Assembly: GCF_003052605.1 (NCBI RefSeq)
Contig: NZ_QASO01000098.1
Coordinates: forward strand, 1 to 64,000
Reading direction: 5' to 3'
Source of the DNA: Ectopseudomonas oleovorans
GTDB taxonomy: Bacteria; Pseudomonadota; Gammaproteobacteria; Pseudomonadales; Pseudomonadaceae
Length of the DNA stretch: 64,000 bases
Shown here piece by piece: positions 34,505 through 44,361 of the stretch; the first letter of the stretch is position 1, and each line of letters begins with the position of its first letter. The position numbers and the translations under genes are program-made. Under the pieces are notes generated by a model that had not been told where the DNA came from, made no database searches, and was given only the letters and a program-made list of their open reading frames with translations.

Positions 34505-35650
34505 TTATTCGCTCGCCAGCCCCAGGCGCAGCAACTGCCCTTTCGGCGCATCCGTCAGCACGTAGATATAGCCGTCCGGCCCCTGCCGTACGTCGCGTAC
34601 CCGTGCGTTGAGCGATTGCAGCAGACGTTCCTCATGCACGATCTTGTCGCCATCGAGCTGCAGGCGGATCAGTGCCTGGCCGGCAAGTGCGCCGATGAAC
34701 AGGTTGTGCTGCCAGGCCGGGAAACGCTCGGCATCGTAGAAGGCCATGCCGCTGATGGCCGGTGATTTTTCCCAGACGTGATGCGGTGACTCGGTACCTT
34801 CCACGGTTTTGCCCTTGGCCTCGGGAATTGCCAGCATCGAATAGTTGACCCCGTGCGTCGCCAGCGGCCAGCCGTAGTTCTTGCCCGCTTCGGGAACGTT
34901 GATTTCGTCGCCGCCACGCGGGCCATGCTCATGGGTCCACAAGCGGCCACTCCAGGGATTGAGTGCCGCACCCTGCTGGTTGCGATGGCCGTAGGACCAG
35001 ATTTCCTCACGCGCGCCGTCGCGGCTGACGAAGGGGTTGTCCTCGGGGATGCGCCCGTCCGGTAAGATGCGCACCAGCTTGCCCTGCAGCTTGTCGAGGT
35101 CCTGCGCGGCGGGGCGATTGTTGTTGTCGCCCAGGGCGATGAACAGATGGCCATCGCGGTCGAACACTAGGCGCGAGCCAAAGTGCGCGCCACTGGACAG
35201 CTTGGGTTGCTGGCGGAAGATCACCTCGAAGCCTTCCAGGGCGGAGGCATCAGCCGACAGCTTGCCGCGCCCGACGGTCGTACCTGCCGCGCCGTCGCCC
35301 TCCTCGGCATAGGACAGATAGACCAGGCGATCCTTGGCGAAGTCCGGCGACAACACCACGTCGAGCAAGCCACCCTGGCCAACGGCGAACACCTTGGGTA
35401 CGCCGCGCAGCGGCTGCGACACCTCGCCCTCGGCGCTTACCCGGCGCAATGCGCCAGGCCGCTCGCTGACCAGATAGCCCTGGCCATCCGGCAGAAAGGC
35501 CACGGCCCAGGGATTGGCCAGGCCTTCGGCGACGGTGTGAACGTTCAAAGGGCCCAGCTCGGTGGCCAGTTGCCGGTCTTCGGCGAAGCTGTACTGATAA
35601 CCGAACAGTGCGAGCAGACCGAGGGCTGCCAGGGGTTTCAGGCGCGGCAT
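34505..35650 (-). CDS. PQQ-dependent soluble aldose sugar dehydrogenase (YliI/Asd-like)
   Basis: 381 aa six-bladed beta-propeller. Signal peptide MPRLKPLAALGLLALFGYQYSFA. Motifs: GLANPWAVAFLPDGQGYLVSERPG, SSGAHFGSRLVFDRDGHLFIALGD, WSYGHRNQQG, WTHEHGPRGGDEIN (the His/Arg set that binds PQQ and the catalytic base) and ARVRDVRQGPDGYIYVLTD. Oxidises aldose sugars in the periplasm using PQQ. ATG at 35650 begins a proper signal peptide. Confidence 0.9.
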   Translation of the reverse strand: MPRLKPLAALGLLALFGYQYSFAEDRQLATELGPLNVHTVAEGLANPWAVAFLPDGQGYLVSERPGALRRVSAEGEVSQPLRGVPKVFAVGQGGLLDVVLSPDFAKDRLVYLSYAEEGDGAAGTTVGRGKLSADASALEGFEVIFRQQPKLSSGAHFGSRLVFDRDGHLFIALGDNNNRPAAQDLDKLQGKLVRILPDGRIPEDNPFVSRDGAREEIWSYGHRNQQGAALNPWSGRLWTHEHGPRGGDEINVPEAGKNYGWPLATHGVNYSMLAIPEAKGKTVEGTESPHHVWEKSPAISGMAFYDAERFPAWQHNLFIGALAGQALIRLQLDGDKIVHEERLLQSLNARVRDVRQGPDGYIYVLTDAPKGQLLRLGLASE

Positions 35651-35733
35651 CGCGGCGTCTCCATGCGTCAGACAAGCGGCCATAGTGCAACAGCCCCCGA
35701 GCCGTGGCAGCCCCGCAAAAGTTTCCTCAGGTT

Positions 35734-36459
35734 TCAGTCCGTCAGGTAACGCTGCTCGATACGCTGGTATTCGCCGGACTCACGCAGCAGGCGTAGCCCC
35801 TCGTCGAAGCGCCGACGTTGTTCATCCCGGCGAAAGCCGACGCGGTATGACGTCGGCGGAAATATCTCGAACCAGGCCAGTGGCTGGGTGACGTCGACCT
35901 GGTCGTTCACCTCACGATCCAGGTAGCGGATGATGCGCTTGTCGCCCACCACCACATCGGTGCGACCGCTGTAGAGCAGGCGGTTGCGATTGATCTGCAG
36001 CGCCTCCTCGCGGTAGCGCGGGTTGTTCATGGCCATGCGCTCGAACTCAGGGCCCATGAGCAGTCGTGCACGCTGGAAGGCACTGACCGCGTACTGGCCG
36101 AGGTCGGAAATCTGCTCGATGTGATAACCGCGTTTGGCCAATGCCACTGCCACGTTCTGATAATGGATGTAGACGTCCGAATAGAAGGCCTGCACGCCAC
36201 TGCGCTCATGAGTGGTGGTGATGGCGTCGATCTCACCACGGCGCAGCATCAGGTGCAGACGCTCCATGGGCGCGTAATAGGCGGTCAACTCAAAACCGGC
36301 ATTGCGCGCAGCACGCTCCACCAGCTCATATTCCAGGCCGCGCGGCTCACCTTCGTAGACATAAGGCGGCTTGTGCGTACCAAAGCCGACATGCAGCACC
36401 TCGGCCGCAACCGTTGCGCTCAGGCACGCCAGCATCAATCCCAGCCACCATCTGACCAT
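35734..36459 (-). CDS. Periplasmic solute-binding protein, SBP_bac_3 type
   Basis: 241 aa. Signal peptide to about residue 19 (ATVAA). Then the amino-acid-binding-protein fold: VGFGTHKPPYVYEGEPRGLEYELVERAARNAGFEL, RGEIDAITTTHERSGVQAFYSDVYI, GRTDVVVGDKRII. No transporter genes adjoin it, as for many orphan members in pseudomonads. Ligand unknown. Confidence 0.82.
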   Translation of the reverse strand: MVRWWLGLMLACLSATVAAEVLHVGFGTHKPPYVYEGEPRGLEYELVERAARNAGFELTAYYAPMERLHLMLRRGEIDAITTTHERSGVQAFYSDVYIHYQNVAVALAKRGYHIEQISDLGQYAVSAFQRARLLMGPEFERMAMNNPRYREEALQINRNRLLYSGRTDVVVGDKRIIRYLDREVNDQVDVTQPLAWFEIFPPTSYRVGFRRDEQRRRFDEGLRLLRESGEYQRIEQRYLTD

Positions 36460-36606
36460 CGTCTACCTCGTTATCGGACCCGCCAGAGCATAGACGCCTG
36501 ACCACCGTCATAAGCAGAGTGGATGCCGGCTGATTCATTCCGCTTTGCCCTATCGAGGCTAGACTGGCTGCACGCATTTTGCGCCTGCCTTCAGGAGACC
36601 AAGACC

Positions 36607-37584
36607 ATGCTCAAAGCCGAATACCAACAGCGCGGCCCGGTACCGCAAGACGTGATCAGCGCAGTGCCACTGCAACTGCCGGAGCCCGCTGCCGGGCAGG
36701 TGCGGGTCAAGGTATTGGCTGCACCGATCAACCCGTCCGACATACTGACCCTGACCGGCGCCTACGGCATGCTGCCGCCACTGCCGGCCGTGGGCGGTAA
36801 CGAAGGCGTCGGCAAGGTCGAGGCACTTGGTGAAGGCGTCAGCAACTTCAAGGTCGGCCAGACCGTGTTGCTGCCGGTCGGCTGCGGTACCTGGGTCACG
36901 GCCCTGAACGCCCCGGCAGAGAAACTCATCCCGCTGCCGGATGCCGACCCGCTGCAACTGGCCATGCTTACCGTCAACCCGCCAACCGCCTCGCTGCTGC
37001 TCAGCGAGTTCGTCGACCTCAAGCCAGGCGACTGGGTGATCCAGAACGCCGCCAACTCGGGTGTCGGCAGCTACCTGATTCAGTTGGCCAAGCTGCGCGG
37101 TTTCAAGACCATCAACGTGGTACGCCGTGATTCGGCCATTGCCGCTGTCGAGGCCGAGGGCGGTGACCTGGTGCTGGTGGACGGCCCGGATCTGGCCAAG
37201 CGTGTGCGCGCAGCGACTGGCGGCGCCGAAGTTCACCTGGGTATCGATGCGGTCGGCGGCGTCAGCACCGACAACCTGGCCGCAGTGCTGGCCAACGGCG
37301 GCGTATTGGTGAACTACGGCATGATGAGTGGACAGGCCTGCCAGGTATCGCCGGCCTCGTTCGTGTTCCGTGACGTGACCCTGCGCGGTTTCTGGCTGGC
37401 CAAGTGGTTCCAGCAGGCCAGCCCGGCGCAACAGATGAAGGTATTCGGCGAGCTGGTGCAACTGATCGCCAGCGGCAAACTGAAGACTCGCGTCGCGGCG
37501 ACCTATGACCTGGCACACATCAAGGACGCTGTCGCGGCGGCGGCCAGCGGCGAGCGCGACGGCAAGATTCTGCTGGTGCCCTGA
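36607..37584 (+). CDS. Zinc-less MDR oxidoreductase (2-enoyl thioester reductase-like)
   Basis: 325 aa: N-terminal GroES-like domain (VRVKVLAAPINPSDILTLTGAYG, VGGNEGVGKVEALGEGV) and Rossmann domain (DWVIQNAANSGVGSYLIQLAKLRGFKTINVVRR). The PINPSD and NAANSGVG motifs are those of mitochondrial-type enoyl thioester reductases and quinone oxidoreductases; zinc-ligand cysteines are absent. NADPH-dependent; substrate not certain. ATG at 36607 follows AGGAGACC. Confidence 0.85.
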   Translation: MLKAEYQQRGPVPQDVISAVPLQLPEPAAGQVRVKVLAAPINPSDILTLTGAYGMLPPLPAVGGNEGVGKVEALGEGVSNFKVGQTVLLPVGCGTWVTALNAPAEKLIPLPDADPLQLAMLTVNPPTASLLLSEFVDLKPGDWVIQNAANSGVGSYLIQLAKLRGFKTINVVRRDSAIAAVEAEGGDLVLVDGPDLAKRVRAATGGAEVHLGIDAVGGVSTDNLAAVLANGGVLVNYGMMSGQACQVSPASFVFRDVTLRGFWLAKWFQQASPAQQMKVFGELVQLIASGKLKTRVAATYDLAHIKDAVAAAASGERDGKILLVP

Positions 37585-37831
37585 GACTGACAGTGCACCC
37601 TGCCTCCAAAGTGCACCCGGCGCCCCCCGTTCCCATGGGGCGCCCTCTCTCCTACCGCCCCCCGCAGCGCACTGCCTGCGGCGAGTACGCCCTGTGCAGG
37701 GCAGGCCACTGCCATTCGCCTGCTTTATCCGCAGCGTGAAACTGCTCAGCCAAAGCAGCTCATATCTGTAGGGAATAAGGCAAAGTACTTTTTCCACGCT
37801 AGAATCTATGGGTTTGGTCATTTTATGGCCA

Positions 37832-38077
37832 ATGGCCAATACCCCGCTGACTCGCCGGACTGTCACTGATGGAAACGCCGCAGCCCCCGCAAAGGTAGCC
37901 ACCCTGGCCGATATCGCCGACAACCTGCTGGCGCCGCCCGCGCTGCCGGGGCACAGCGTTAGCGGCGAGCAGTATCTGTATTTCACCGAACGCGATATCA
38001 AGCGCATCCTCGATAACCTCGATGGCCTGCGCAACATGGTGTTCCCGCTGGGCGAGCCGCTGGACGAAGGCGAGTGA
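37832..38077 (+). CDS. Small protein encoded directly upstream of the tubulin-like gene
   Basis: 81 aa from ATG at 37832 (MANTPLTRRTVTDGNAAAP); an in-frame ATG at 37808 overlaps the likely promoter, since TAGAAT at about 37799 could be its -10. No signal peptide or TM. The C-terminal 45 residues (SGEQYLYFTERDIKRILDNLDGLRNMVFPLG) look like a small helical domain. The stop TGA at 38075 overlaps a GTG at 38074 (GTGA), the classical sign of translational coupling with the next gene. Unrecognised; likely a partner of the tubulin-like protein. Confidence 0.65.
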   Translation: MANTPLTRRTVTDGNAAAPAKVATLADIADNLLAPPALPGHSVSGEQYLYFTERDIKRILDNLDGLRNMVFPLGEPLDEGE

Positions 38078-40007
38078 AGCCGCATTCAGCAGTTTCCCTC
38101 TGTGTACCTGATCGGCCTCGGCCGCTGCGGCTCGAACATCGCACTGGACGTCCCCTCCCTGGTCTACAACGCGCGCCAGTTCTATCTGGAAGAGTTTCAC
38201 AGCGAAGCCACTGCCACCATCGAGCAGGCCTCACGCCCCAGTCGCTGGATTCGCAGCAATCTATTGCGCGCGCCGCCCGGTATTCCTGATCGAGCCGCTG
38301 GTGATGCTCGGCGACCTGGACAAGGACATCGCCGGGCGCATCCGCTTCTCGCGCAAAGGCGAAATGAGCGGTTTTCTCGACGATTACAGCAAGATGAAGA
38401 TCATGGACCTGTCCGAGGTGCATGCCGGCGGTGCCGGCAACACGCCGATCCTCGTGGCCAAGATCATCCTCAACAAGGACACCCAGCGCTTCTCCAACGA
38501 AGACTGGAAGTTCATCCACAGCTACCTGATCGACTCCTGCGGGATCAAGGCCAACCAGTCGCGCCTGTACTTCTATATCTTCAGCGCTGGCGGCGGCACC
38601 GGCTCGGGCATGGCCTCGGAGTTCGGCCTGGCGCAGCAGTTCGCCTACATGAGCAAGACCTTCGACAGCAAGACGCCGGACGATGGCGAGGCCGAACGCG
38701 AACGTGGTTTCGTCTTCGAACCGATCTTCACCAGCGGCATCTGCATCCTGCCGAACATTTCCGACCAGCGCAGCGAGATGTCCGAAGCCCTGCATATCAA
38801 TGCCGGCCGCCTGCTGTGCAAGTACCTGGCCGAGGCATGGGACTTCTCCTACAACTTCGACAACGAGCAGAACAGCGCTGAAAACGTGATGCGCCGCATC
38901 CGCCCGTGGAACGCGATGATGCTGATCTCCAACGACATCATGCGTTAAGCCAAGGAAAGCGGTGACGGCAGCATCCACAACATAGACGTGACCGCCATGG
39001 AGCGCCACGCCAACCAGTACATCTCGCAGCAGATCTTCAACATCCTCACCGCCCAGGCGGTGACCAGCGACTACGACCAGAACTACTTGCGCCGCGCCGG
39101 CATCGACATCGGCGAAACCATCCGCCTCGACGCCAACGACCTGTTCATGAGCCTGGCCGGCCCGGTGGCCGTGGCTTACGCCGAATCCGTGGTGCCCGAA
39201 CAGCACACACAACTATCGGAAAAATTCCGTGTACTGGACAAGGAACAAAGCCCGCCACGGCTGAACATCAACGACCTGTTCTTCCGCTCCATCGACCTGC
39301 CGCACTTCAACAAGGTCACCCAGGCCATCGAAGGCATCAGCCTGCTGCCGATCGAGTCCAAGCGCTATCGCCAGGCGCTGGAGCAGTACAAATCCAGTGG
39401 CTACGACGCTACGGAGCTGAGCGAACTGCATTTCTTCAAGAACTGCTCCTCGGTGCTGTCCATCGTCTCGCTGTCCAAGGACTACAAGCTGTCCTACATG
39501 GATCTGAACCGCCTCAAGACCCACCTCAACAACCTGTTCCCCAACACCACGCTCAAGCGCTACGCGCTGGTGATTGGCGCTTCGGCCAACCTCTCGCTGA
39601 CCACCCTGATCGTCAAGAGCCCGTGCCTATCGGACGACTTCCTGACCCTGATCGTCGCCTACATCAAGTGCTGCTTCGCCCGCGACCAGTACCGCTTCGA
39701 CGACAGCCTGGACGACGCCATACTCGACTTCATCGTCGCCGAGCGCTTCGATGAGGCCAGGCTCGACGCCATGCTCAACGAGCACCAAGACCCGGCGAAG
39801 ATCCTCGACACCAACTGGTATGCGATCAAACCGATGTACGAGAAGAAGTAGCGCGAGCTGATCCACGACACGGAGAAATTCGTTTCGATCAATGACATCC
39901 GACTGACACGCGAAAGCGTCAAACAGGCGATCAAGTACCTGCGCGAAATCTATCGCCACCACATCGGCAAGACCCGGGTGATCTCGCTCAACGATTACGG
40001 CAAGTAG
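38074..40007 (+). pseudogene. Tubulin/FtsZ-superfamily protein gene, interrupted
   Basis: Conceptual product about 640 aa. Near the N-terminus YLIGLGRCGSNIALDV is a nucleotide-binding T1-type loop; FSAGGGTGSGMA (GGGTGSG at 38589-38609) is the tubulin/FtsZ T4 signature; NIDVTAMER (from 38979) sits where a T7 NxD loop with a catalytic acid would be. Most like the Tubulin_2 (tubulin-like) family rather than FtsZ itself. Interruptions: a frame change between GTG 38074 and about 38102, another near 38262-38280, TAA at 38946-38948 and TAG at 39849-39851. Coding continues cleanly across each, ending NDYGK, TAG at 40005. Either recently inactivated or badly sequenced. Confidence 0.8.
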
Positions 40008-40050
40008 CCGCCCGCCCGCGTGGACGAGAACCCGGCGCAACGCCGGCAGG

Positions 40051-40079
40051 CAGGGCGGGCATAAGCATGCCCGCCCCTG
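40051..40079. terminator. Hairpin between the tubulin-like gene and hyi
   Basis: CAGGGCGGGCAT and ATGCCCGCCCCTG pair with one bulge around AAGC. It lies between two convergent genes and probably serves both; no U-run. Confidence 0.5.
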
Positions 40080-40089
40080 CACGAATGCA

Positions 40090-40875
40090 TCAGGTGCACT
40101 GCTGCCACTGCACCAACCAGCCCAGGCTGGCCTGCGTGCCCTCCTCGCCCGGCTTGTATTCGGCGCCCAGCCAGCCGCTGTAACCGCTGCCACGTAAAGC
40201 ACCGAGCAGCGCGGGGAACGCCAGCTCGCCGGTACCTGGCGCGCCGCGCCCCGGCACGTCGGCGAACTGCACATGACCGATGCGCCCGGCCAGCAAGCGC
40301 ATTCCTGCGGCCACGTCCAGCTCCTGACGCGCCATATGGTAGAGGTCGTACTGTGCGGCCAGATTCGGGTGATCCACTGCGCGCAGCAGCGTATCGAGAT
40401 GCTCCGGCGTATTGATCAAGAAACCCGGCATATCGATCGGGTTAATCGCCTCCACCAACACGCGGATGCCCAACGTCGCGAAGGTCTCGGCGCTCTTGCG
40501 CAGGTTGGCGGCCAGGCAATCCAGCGCCTGCTCGCGGCTCACGCCTTCGGCCAGGCGGCCGGGCAGCACATTGATGCAGGCCGGGCGCGCCATGGCGGCG
40601 TAGGTCAGCGCCTCCTGCAGCGCCGCGTCGAACGCGTCCTGGCGCGCCGGCACGCTGGCCAGGCCGGGGCCGCCGCTCATCAGATCGCCTGCCGGCAGGT
40701 TGATCAGCACCAGCGGCAGCGCGGTCAACTCCAGCACTTCTTTCAGAGCGACGGCCGGCAACTCATAGGGGAACTGAATTTCCACGCCATCGAAACCCGC
40801 CGTCATCGCCGCCAGCACGCGCTCGCGCAACGGCAGTTCGGTGAACAGCATGGACAGGTTGGCAGCGATCTTCAT
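40090..40875 (-). CDS. hyi: Hydroxypyruvate isomerase family protein (Hyi/OtnI-like)
   Basis: 261-aa TIM barrel of the xylose-isomerase-like family: KIAANLSMLFTELPLRERVLAAMTAGFDGVEIQFPYE, INVLPGRLAEG, VLVEAINPIDMPGF, AAQYDLYHMARQE, HVQFADVPGRGAPGTGEL. Glu and His residues at these places bind the metal and act as base. Interconverts hydroxypyruvate and tartronate semialdehyde, or 2-oxo-tetronates in OtnI. Start at 40875 overlaps the preceding stop as ATGA, so it is coupled to the reductase gene. Confidence 0.85.
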   Translation of the reverse strand: MKIAANLSMLFTELPLRERVLAAMTAGFDGVEIQFPYELPAVALKEVLELTALPLVLINLPAGDLMSGGPGLASVPARQDAFDAALQEALTYAAMARPACINVLPGRLAEGVSREQALDCLAANLRKSAETFATLGIRVLVEAINPIDMPGFLINTPEHLDTLLRAVDHPNLAAQYDLYHMARQELDVAAGMRLLAGRIGHVQFADVPGRGAPGTGELAFPALLGALRGSGYSGWLGAEYKPGEEGTQASLGWLVQWQQCT

Positions 40876-41762
40876 GGGCATTGCTCCCGCAGCATTTCCA
40901 CAAGGGTGGCAGGGTCGCGCTCAAGAAAGCCCTGGCTGCCGTGCAGGCGCATCAACTGCGCGGCCAAGCCGCTCATGGGCGTGGCGCTGCCCTGCTCACG
41001 GGATAGTTTGACCGCCGTATCTAGGTCCTTGAGCAGCGTGCGTACATGCCACTTGATCGGTTCGAACTGGCTGGCGGCCATCTGCGGCGCAAGGATCTGC
41101 AGCGGCTTGGAGTCGGCGAAACCACCGGCCAGCGCCGGGGCGATCAGGCTGGCGTCGACGCCGGAGCGCTCGGCCAGCGCCACCACTTCGGCGATCACCA
41201 GCGCGTTGCAGGCCACGATCATCTGGTTGCACACCTTGGTCACCTGCCCGGCGCCCACCTCGCCCATGCGCGTCAGGCGCTGGCCCAGATGCGCCAGCAC
41301 CGGGCGCACACGCTCCACATCCTCCTCCCGGCCGCCAGCCATGATCGCCAGCGTGCCGGCCTCGGCACCCGGCGTACCACCGGAAACCGGCGCATCCACC
41401 CAGCGCATGCCAGTACGTGCCTCCAGCTCGGCGGCCATCTCACGGGTGGCCGCCGGCTCCAGGCTGGAAAAGTCCACCAGCAACTGCCCCGGCCGCGCAC
41501 CCTCGACGATCCCGCCCGGGCCGAACACCACCTCACGCACCACCTCGGTATTGGCCAGGCAGAGCATCACCACATTGGCATCGCGACACAGCTCGGCAGG
41601 GTTCTCCACGCGATGCGCGCCCTGCGCCAACAGCGGCGCACATTTGTCCGGCGTGCGGTTCCACAGGGTCAGCGGGTAGCCTGCAGCGAGCAGGCGGCGG
41701 GTCATCGGCAGGCCCATCAAACCAATCCCGGCGAAGGCCAGGGCGGGAAGCGTTGCGGTCAT
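40872..41762 (-). CDS. Beta-hydroxyacid dehydrogenase (tartronate semialdehyde reductase / L-threonate dehydrogenase family)
   Basis: 296 aa. Rossmann start FAGIGLMGLPMTRRLLAAGYPLTLWNRT binds NAD(P)H; DAPVSGGTPGAEAGTL is the substrate-binding signature; GAGQVTKVCNQMIVACN contains the catalytic Lys; KDLDTAVKLS follows. Same family as GlxR and LtnD. With the coupled isomerase it suggests a glyoxylate-to-glycerate or threonate route, but glyoxylate carboligase (gcl), normally adjacent, is missing here, so the substrate is open. Confidence 0.82.
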   Translation of the reverse strand: MTATLPALAFAGIGLMGLPMTRRLLAAGYPLTLWNRTPDKCAPLLAQGAHRVENPAELCRDANVVMLCLANTEVVREVVFGPGGIVEGARPGQLLVDFSSLEPAATREMAAELEARTGMRWVDAPVSGGTPGAEAGTLAIMAGGREEDVERVRPVLAHLGQRLTRMGEVGAGQVTKVCNQMIVACNALVIAEVVALAERSGVDASLIAPALAGGFADSKPLQILAPQMAASQFEPIKWHVRTLLKDLDTAVKLSREQGSATPMSGLAAQLMRLHGSQGFLERDPATLVEMLREQCP

Positions 41763-41891
41763 CGATCAACTCCAGGCAGTTCGTATCCAGCGCGCATCTT
41801 AACCCCGCAGTCAGCGCGCGCGTGCTGCAAGCGCGTCGTTCGGCCACTATACTGCGCACGCCTTCCCCGCTATTGAACCGGAGAATCCGTC

Positions 41892-42743
41892 ATGTTCAAG
41901 CAAACCCTGGCGCTCGCCGCCGGCATCGCCCTGTCCGTATCTGCAGTATTCGCGCACGCCGCCGACGTCCTCAAGGTCTCGGCCATCCCTGACGAAGCCC
42001 CCACCGAACTGCTGCGCAAGTTCAAGCCGCTGGGCGCCTACCTGGAGCAGGAACTGGGTATGAAGGTGGAGTTCGTGCCGGTGGCCGACTACGCCGCGGT
42101 GGTCGAAGCCCTGGCTGCCGACCGTATCGACATGGCCTGGCTGGGCGGTTTCACCTTCGCCCAGGCACGCCTGAAAACCGGCAACGCCGTGCCGCTGGTG
42201 CAGCGCGAGCAGGACGCCGAGTTCACCAGCAAATTCATCACCTCCGACCCGGCGGTGAAGTCCCTGCAGGATCTGAAAGGCAAGACCTTCGCCTTCGGCT
42301 CGGTGTCCTCCACCTCCGGCAGCCTGATGCCGCGCTACTTCATGCTGCAGGACGGCATCAAGTCGGAAGACTTCTTCAGCCGCGTGGCCTATTCCGGCGC
42401 CCACGACGCCACCGCCGCCTGGGTGCAGGCCGGCAAGGCCGACGCCGGCGTGCTCAACGCCTCGGTGTGGCAGAAGCTGGTGGACGCCGGCAAGGTCGAC
42501 ACCGACAAGGTCAAGGTCTTCGCCACCACCCCGACCTACTACGACTACAACTGGACCGTGCGCGGCAACCTCGACGCAGACCTGCAGGCGAAGATCAAGG
42601 CCGCCTTCCTCGCCCTCGACCCGGCCAAACCCGAGCAAAAGGCTATTCTCGATCTGCAGGCCGCCAGCCGCTTCATCGAAACCAAGCCCGAGAACTACGA
42701 AGGCATCGAAGAAGCCGCTCGCGCTGCCGGCCTGTTGAAGTGA
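41892..42743 (+). CDS. ABC transporter periplasmic binding protein, PhnD / putative selenate type
   Basis: 283 aa. Signal peptide to about residue 23 (AVFAHA). PhnD-like body: [76 protein letters not shown]. The start [13 protein letters not shown] is what I remember of the proteins NCBI names putative selenate ABC transporter substrate-binding protein; phosphonate or another oxyanion remains possible. First gene of a four-gene operon with GTGA or ATGA overlaps. TATACT at about 41848 may be the -10. Confidence 0.85.
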   Translation: MFKQTLALAAGIALSVSAVFAHAADVLKVSAIPDEAPTELLRKFKPLGAYLEQELGMKVEFVPVADYAAVVEALAADRIDMAWLGGFTFAQARLKTGNAVPLVQREQDAEFTSKFITSDPAVKSLQDLKGKTFAFGSVSSTSGSLMPRYFMLQDGIKSEDFFSRVAYSGAHDATAAWVQAGKADAGVLNASVWQKLVDAGKVDTDKVKVFATTPTYYDYNWTVRGNLDADLQAKIKAAFLALDPAKPEQKAILDLQAASRFIETKPENYEGIEEAARAAGLLK

Positions 42744-43540
42744 GCATCGCCCTGCGTGGCGTGGGCCTGGCCCACGCCAACGGCAAGGTCGCGCTGGAAA
42801 ATATCGATCTGCAGGTCAGCCCCGGCGAACGGGTGGCCATCATCGGCCCCTCGGGCGCCGGCAAGACCACCCTGCTGCGCCTGCTGGCCACCAGCCTGCA
42901 ACCCACCCAGGGTGAGATCGACCTGCTGCAGCACAACCCCTGGCGTCTGGCTGCCCGCCAGCGCCAGCGCCTGCGTGCACGTATCGGCCTGATCCACCAA
43001 GCACCGCCTTTGCCACCGCGTCAGCGCGTGGTCACCGCCGTGCTCGCCGGCAAGCTGGGCCAGTGGTCAGTGGCCAAGGGTCTGCTCAACCTGTTGCATC
43101 CACTGGATGCCGCCGGCGCTCAGGCCGCCCTGGCGCGTCTGGACATTGCCGACAAGCTCTACCAGCGCTGCGATCAGCTTTCCGGTGGCCAGTTGCAGCG
43201 CGTCGGCATCGCCCGCGTGCTGTACCAGGCGCCGGAACTGATCCTCGCCGACGAACCGGTCTCGGCCATGGACCCGGTGCTGGCCGGCCACACCCTGGCC
43301 GTGCTCAACCGCGAGGCCACCGAGCGCGGCATGACCCTGCTGGCCAGCCTGCACGCCGTCGACCTGGCGCTGGCGCACTTCCCTCGGGTGATCGGCATCC
43401 GCGACGGGCACATCGCCTTCGACCTGCCCACCATGCAGGTGCAACCTGCCCAGTTGCAGGCGCTGTATGCCAACGAACAACTGCAGGACACGCCTAGCTC
43501 CCCCGCGCCGCCGCAACCGACGCATATCCCGCGATGCTGA
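42740..43540 (+). CDS. ABC transporter ATP-binding protein (PhnC-like)
   Basis: 266 aa from a GTG at 42740 that overlaps the previous stop (GTGA). Walker [15 protein letters not shown], signature [13 protein letters not shown], Walker [16 protein letters not shown]-loop [12 protein letters not shown]. Sequence family of phosphonate-type importers (PhnC). Energises import by the two permeases encoded next. The last 20 residues are Pro-rich and overlap the next gene. Confidence 0.9.
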   Translation: MSIALRGVGLAHANGKVALENIDLQVSPGERVAIIGPSGAGKTTLLRLLATSLQPTQGEIDLLQHNPWRLAARQRQRLRARIGLIHQAPPLPPRQRVVTAVLAGKLGQWSVAKGLLNLLHPLDAAGAQAALARLDIADKLYQRCDQLSGGQLQRVGIARVLYQAPELILADEPVSAMDPVLAGHTLAVLNREATERGMTLLASLHAVDLALAHFPRVIGIRDGHIAFDLPTMQVQPAQLQALYANEQLQDTPSSPAPPQPTHIPRC

Positions 43541-44361
43541 CCACCGCCCCACGCGACCCCGCCGCCCTGCCACGCCTGCTGATCAGCGTCCTGGCGCTGC
43601 TGTTGTTGTGGCCGGGCCTGAGCCTGAGCGAGTTGGACCTGACCGTGCTGGTCGATGGCGACAACACCCGCGCCATGGGCAACTTCCTTGCCGGTTTCTG
43701 GCCGCCTGCGCATGACGGCGAGTTCCTCGCTCTGCTCGGCCGAGCCACCCTGGAAACCCTGGCCATCGCCACCGCCGGCATGAGCCTGGCGCTGCTGATC
43801 GCCGTCCCCGCCGCGCTGCTGGCCAGCCGCGCGCTGTCGCTGTCAGCCGTGCATCGTGGTGGTCGCCCGACCTGGTGGGCGAACCTGGCGCGCTGGCCGG
43901 TGCGCGGCCTGCTGATCTTCCTGCGCAGCGTGCCGGAGATCGTCTGGGCGCTGCTGTTCGTCCGCGCCGTCGGCCTCGGCCCCACTGCCGGGGTACTGGC
44001 CATCGCCATCACCTACGCCGGCATGCTCGGCAAGGTGTATGCGGAAATCTTCGAATCGGTCGATGCCCGCCCCACCCGCGCGCTACTGGGTGCCGGCAGC
44101 GGCCGCCTGAGCGCCTTCGCCTACGGCGTGCTGCCCAATGCCGCCGGGGAAATGCTCTCCTACACCGTGTACCGCTGGGAGTGCGCCATCCGCGCCTCGG
44201 TGGTGATGGGCTTCGTCGGCGCGGGTGGGCTGGGCCAGCAGATCGACCTGTCGCTGCGCATGTTCGCCGGCGGTGAAGTGGCCAGCATGCTGCTCACCTT
44301 CCTTCTGCTGGTACTGCTGGCCGACCAGTTCAGCCGCCTGCTGCGCGCGAGGCTGACATGA
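43534..44361 (+). CDS. ABC transporter permease (PhnE-like)
   Basis: 275 aa with about six TM helices. Contains [43 protein letters not shown] and the EAA-loop area [25 protein letters not shown] typical of PhnE-type permeases. Overlaps the ATPase gene by 7 bp. Confidence 0.9.
   Translation: MLTTAPRDPAALPRLLISVLALLLLWPGLSLSELDLTVLVDGDNTRAMGNFLAGFWPPAHDGEFLALLGRATLETLAIATAGMSLALLIAVPAALLASRALSLSAVHRGGRPTWWANLARWPVRGLLIFLRSVPEIVWALLFVRAVGLGPTAGVLAIAITYAGMLGKVYAEIFESVDARPTRALLGAGSGRLSAFAYGVLPNAAGEMLSYTVYRWECAIRASVVMGFVGAGGLGQQIDLSLRMFAGGEVASMLLTFLLLVLLADQFSRLLRARLT

Noticed and set aside
38946-39851. Programmed stop-codon readthrough in the tubulin-like gene
   Set aside because: TAA and TAG without readthrough context, and two additional frame changes; decay or error is simpler.
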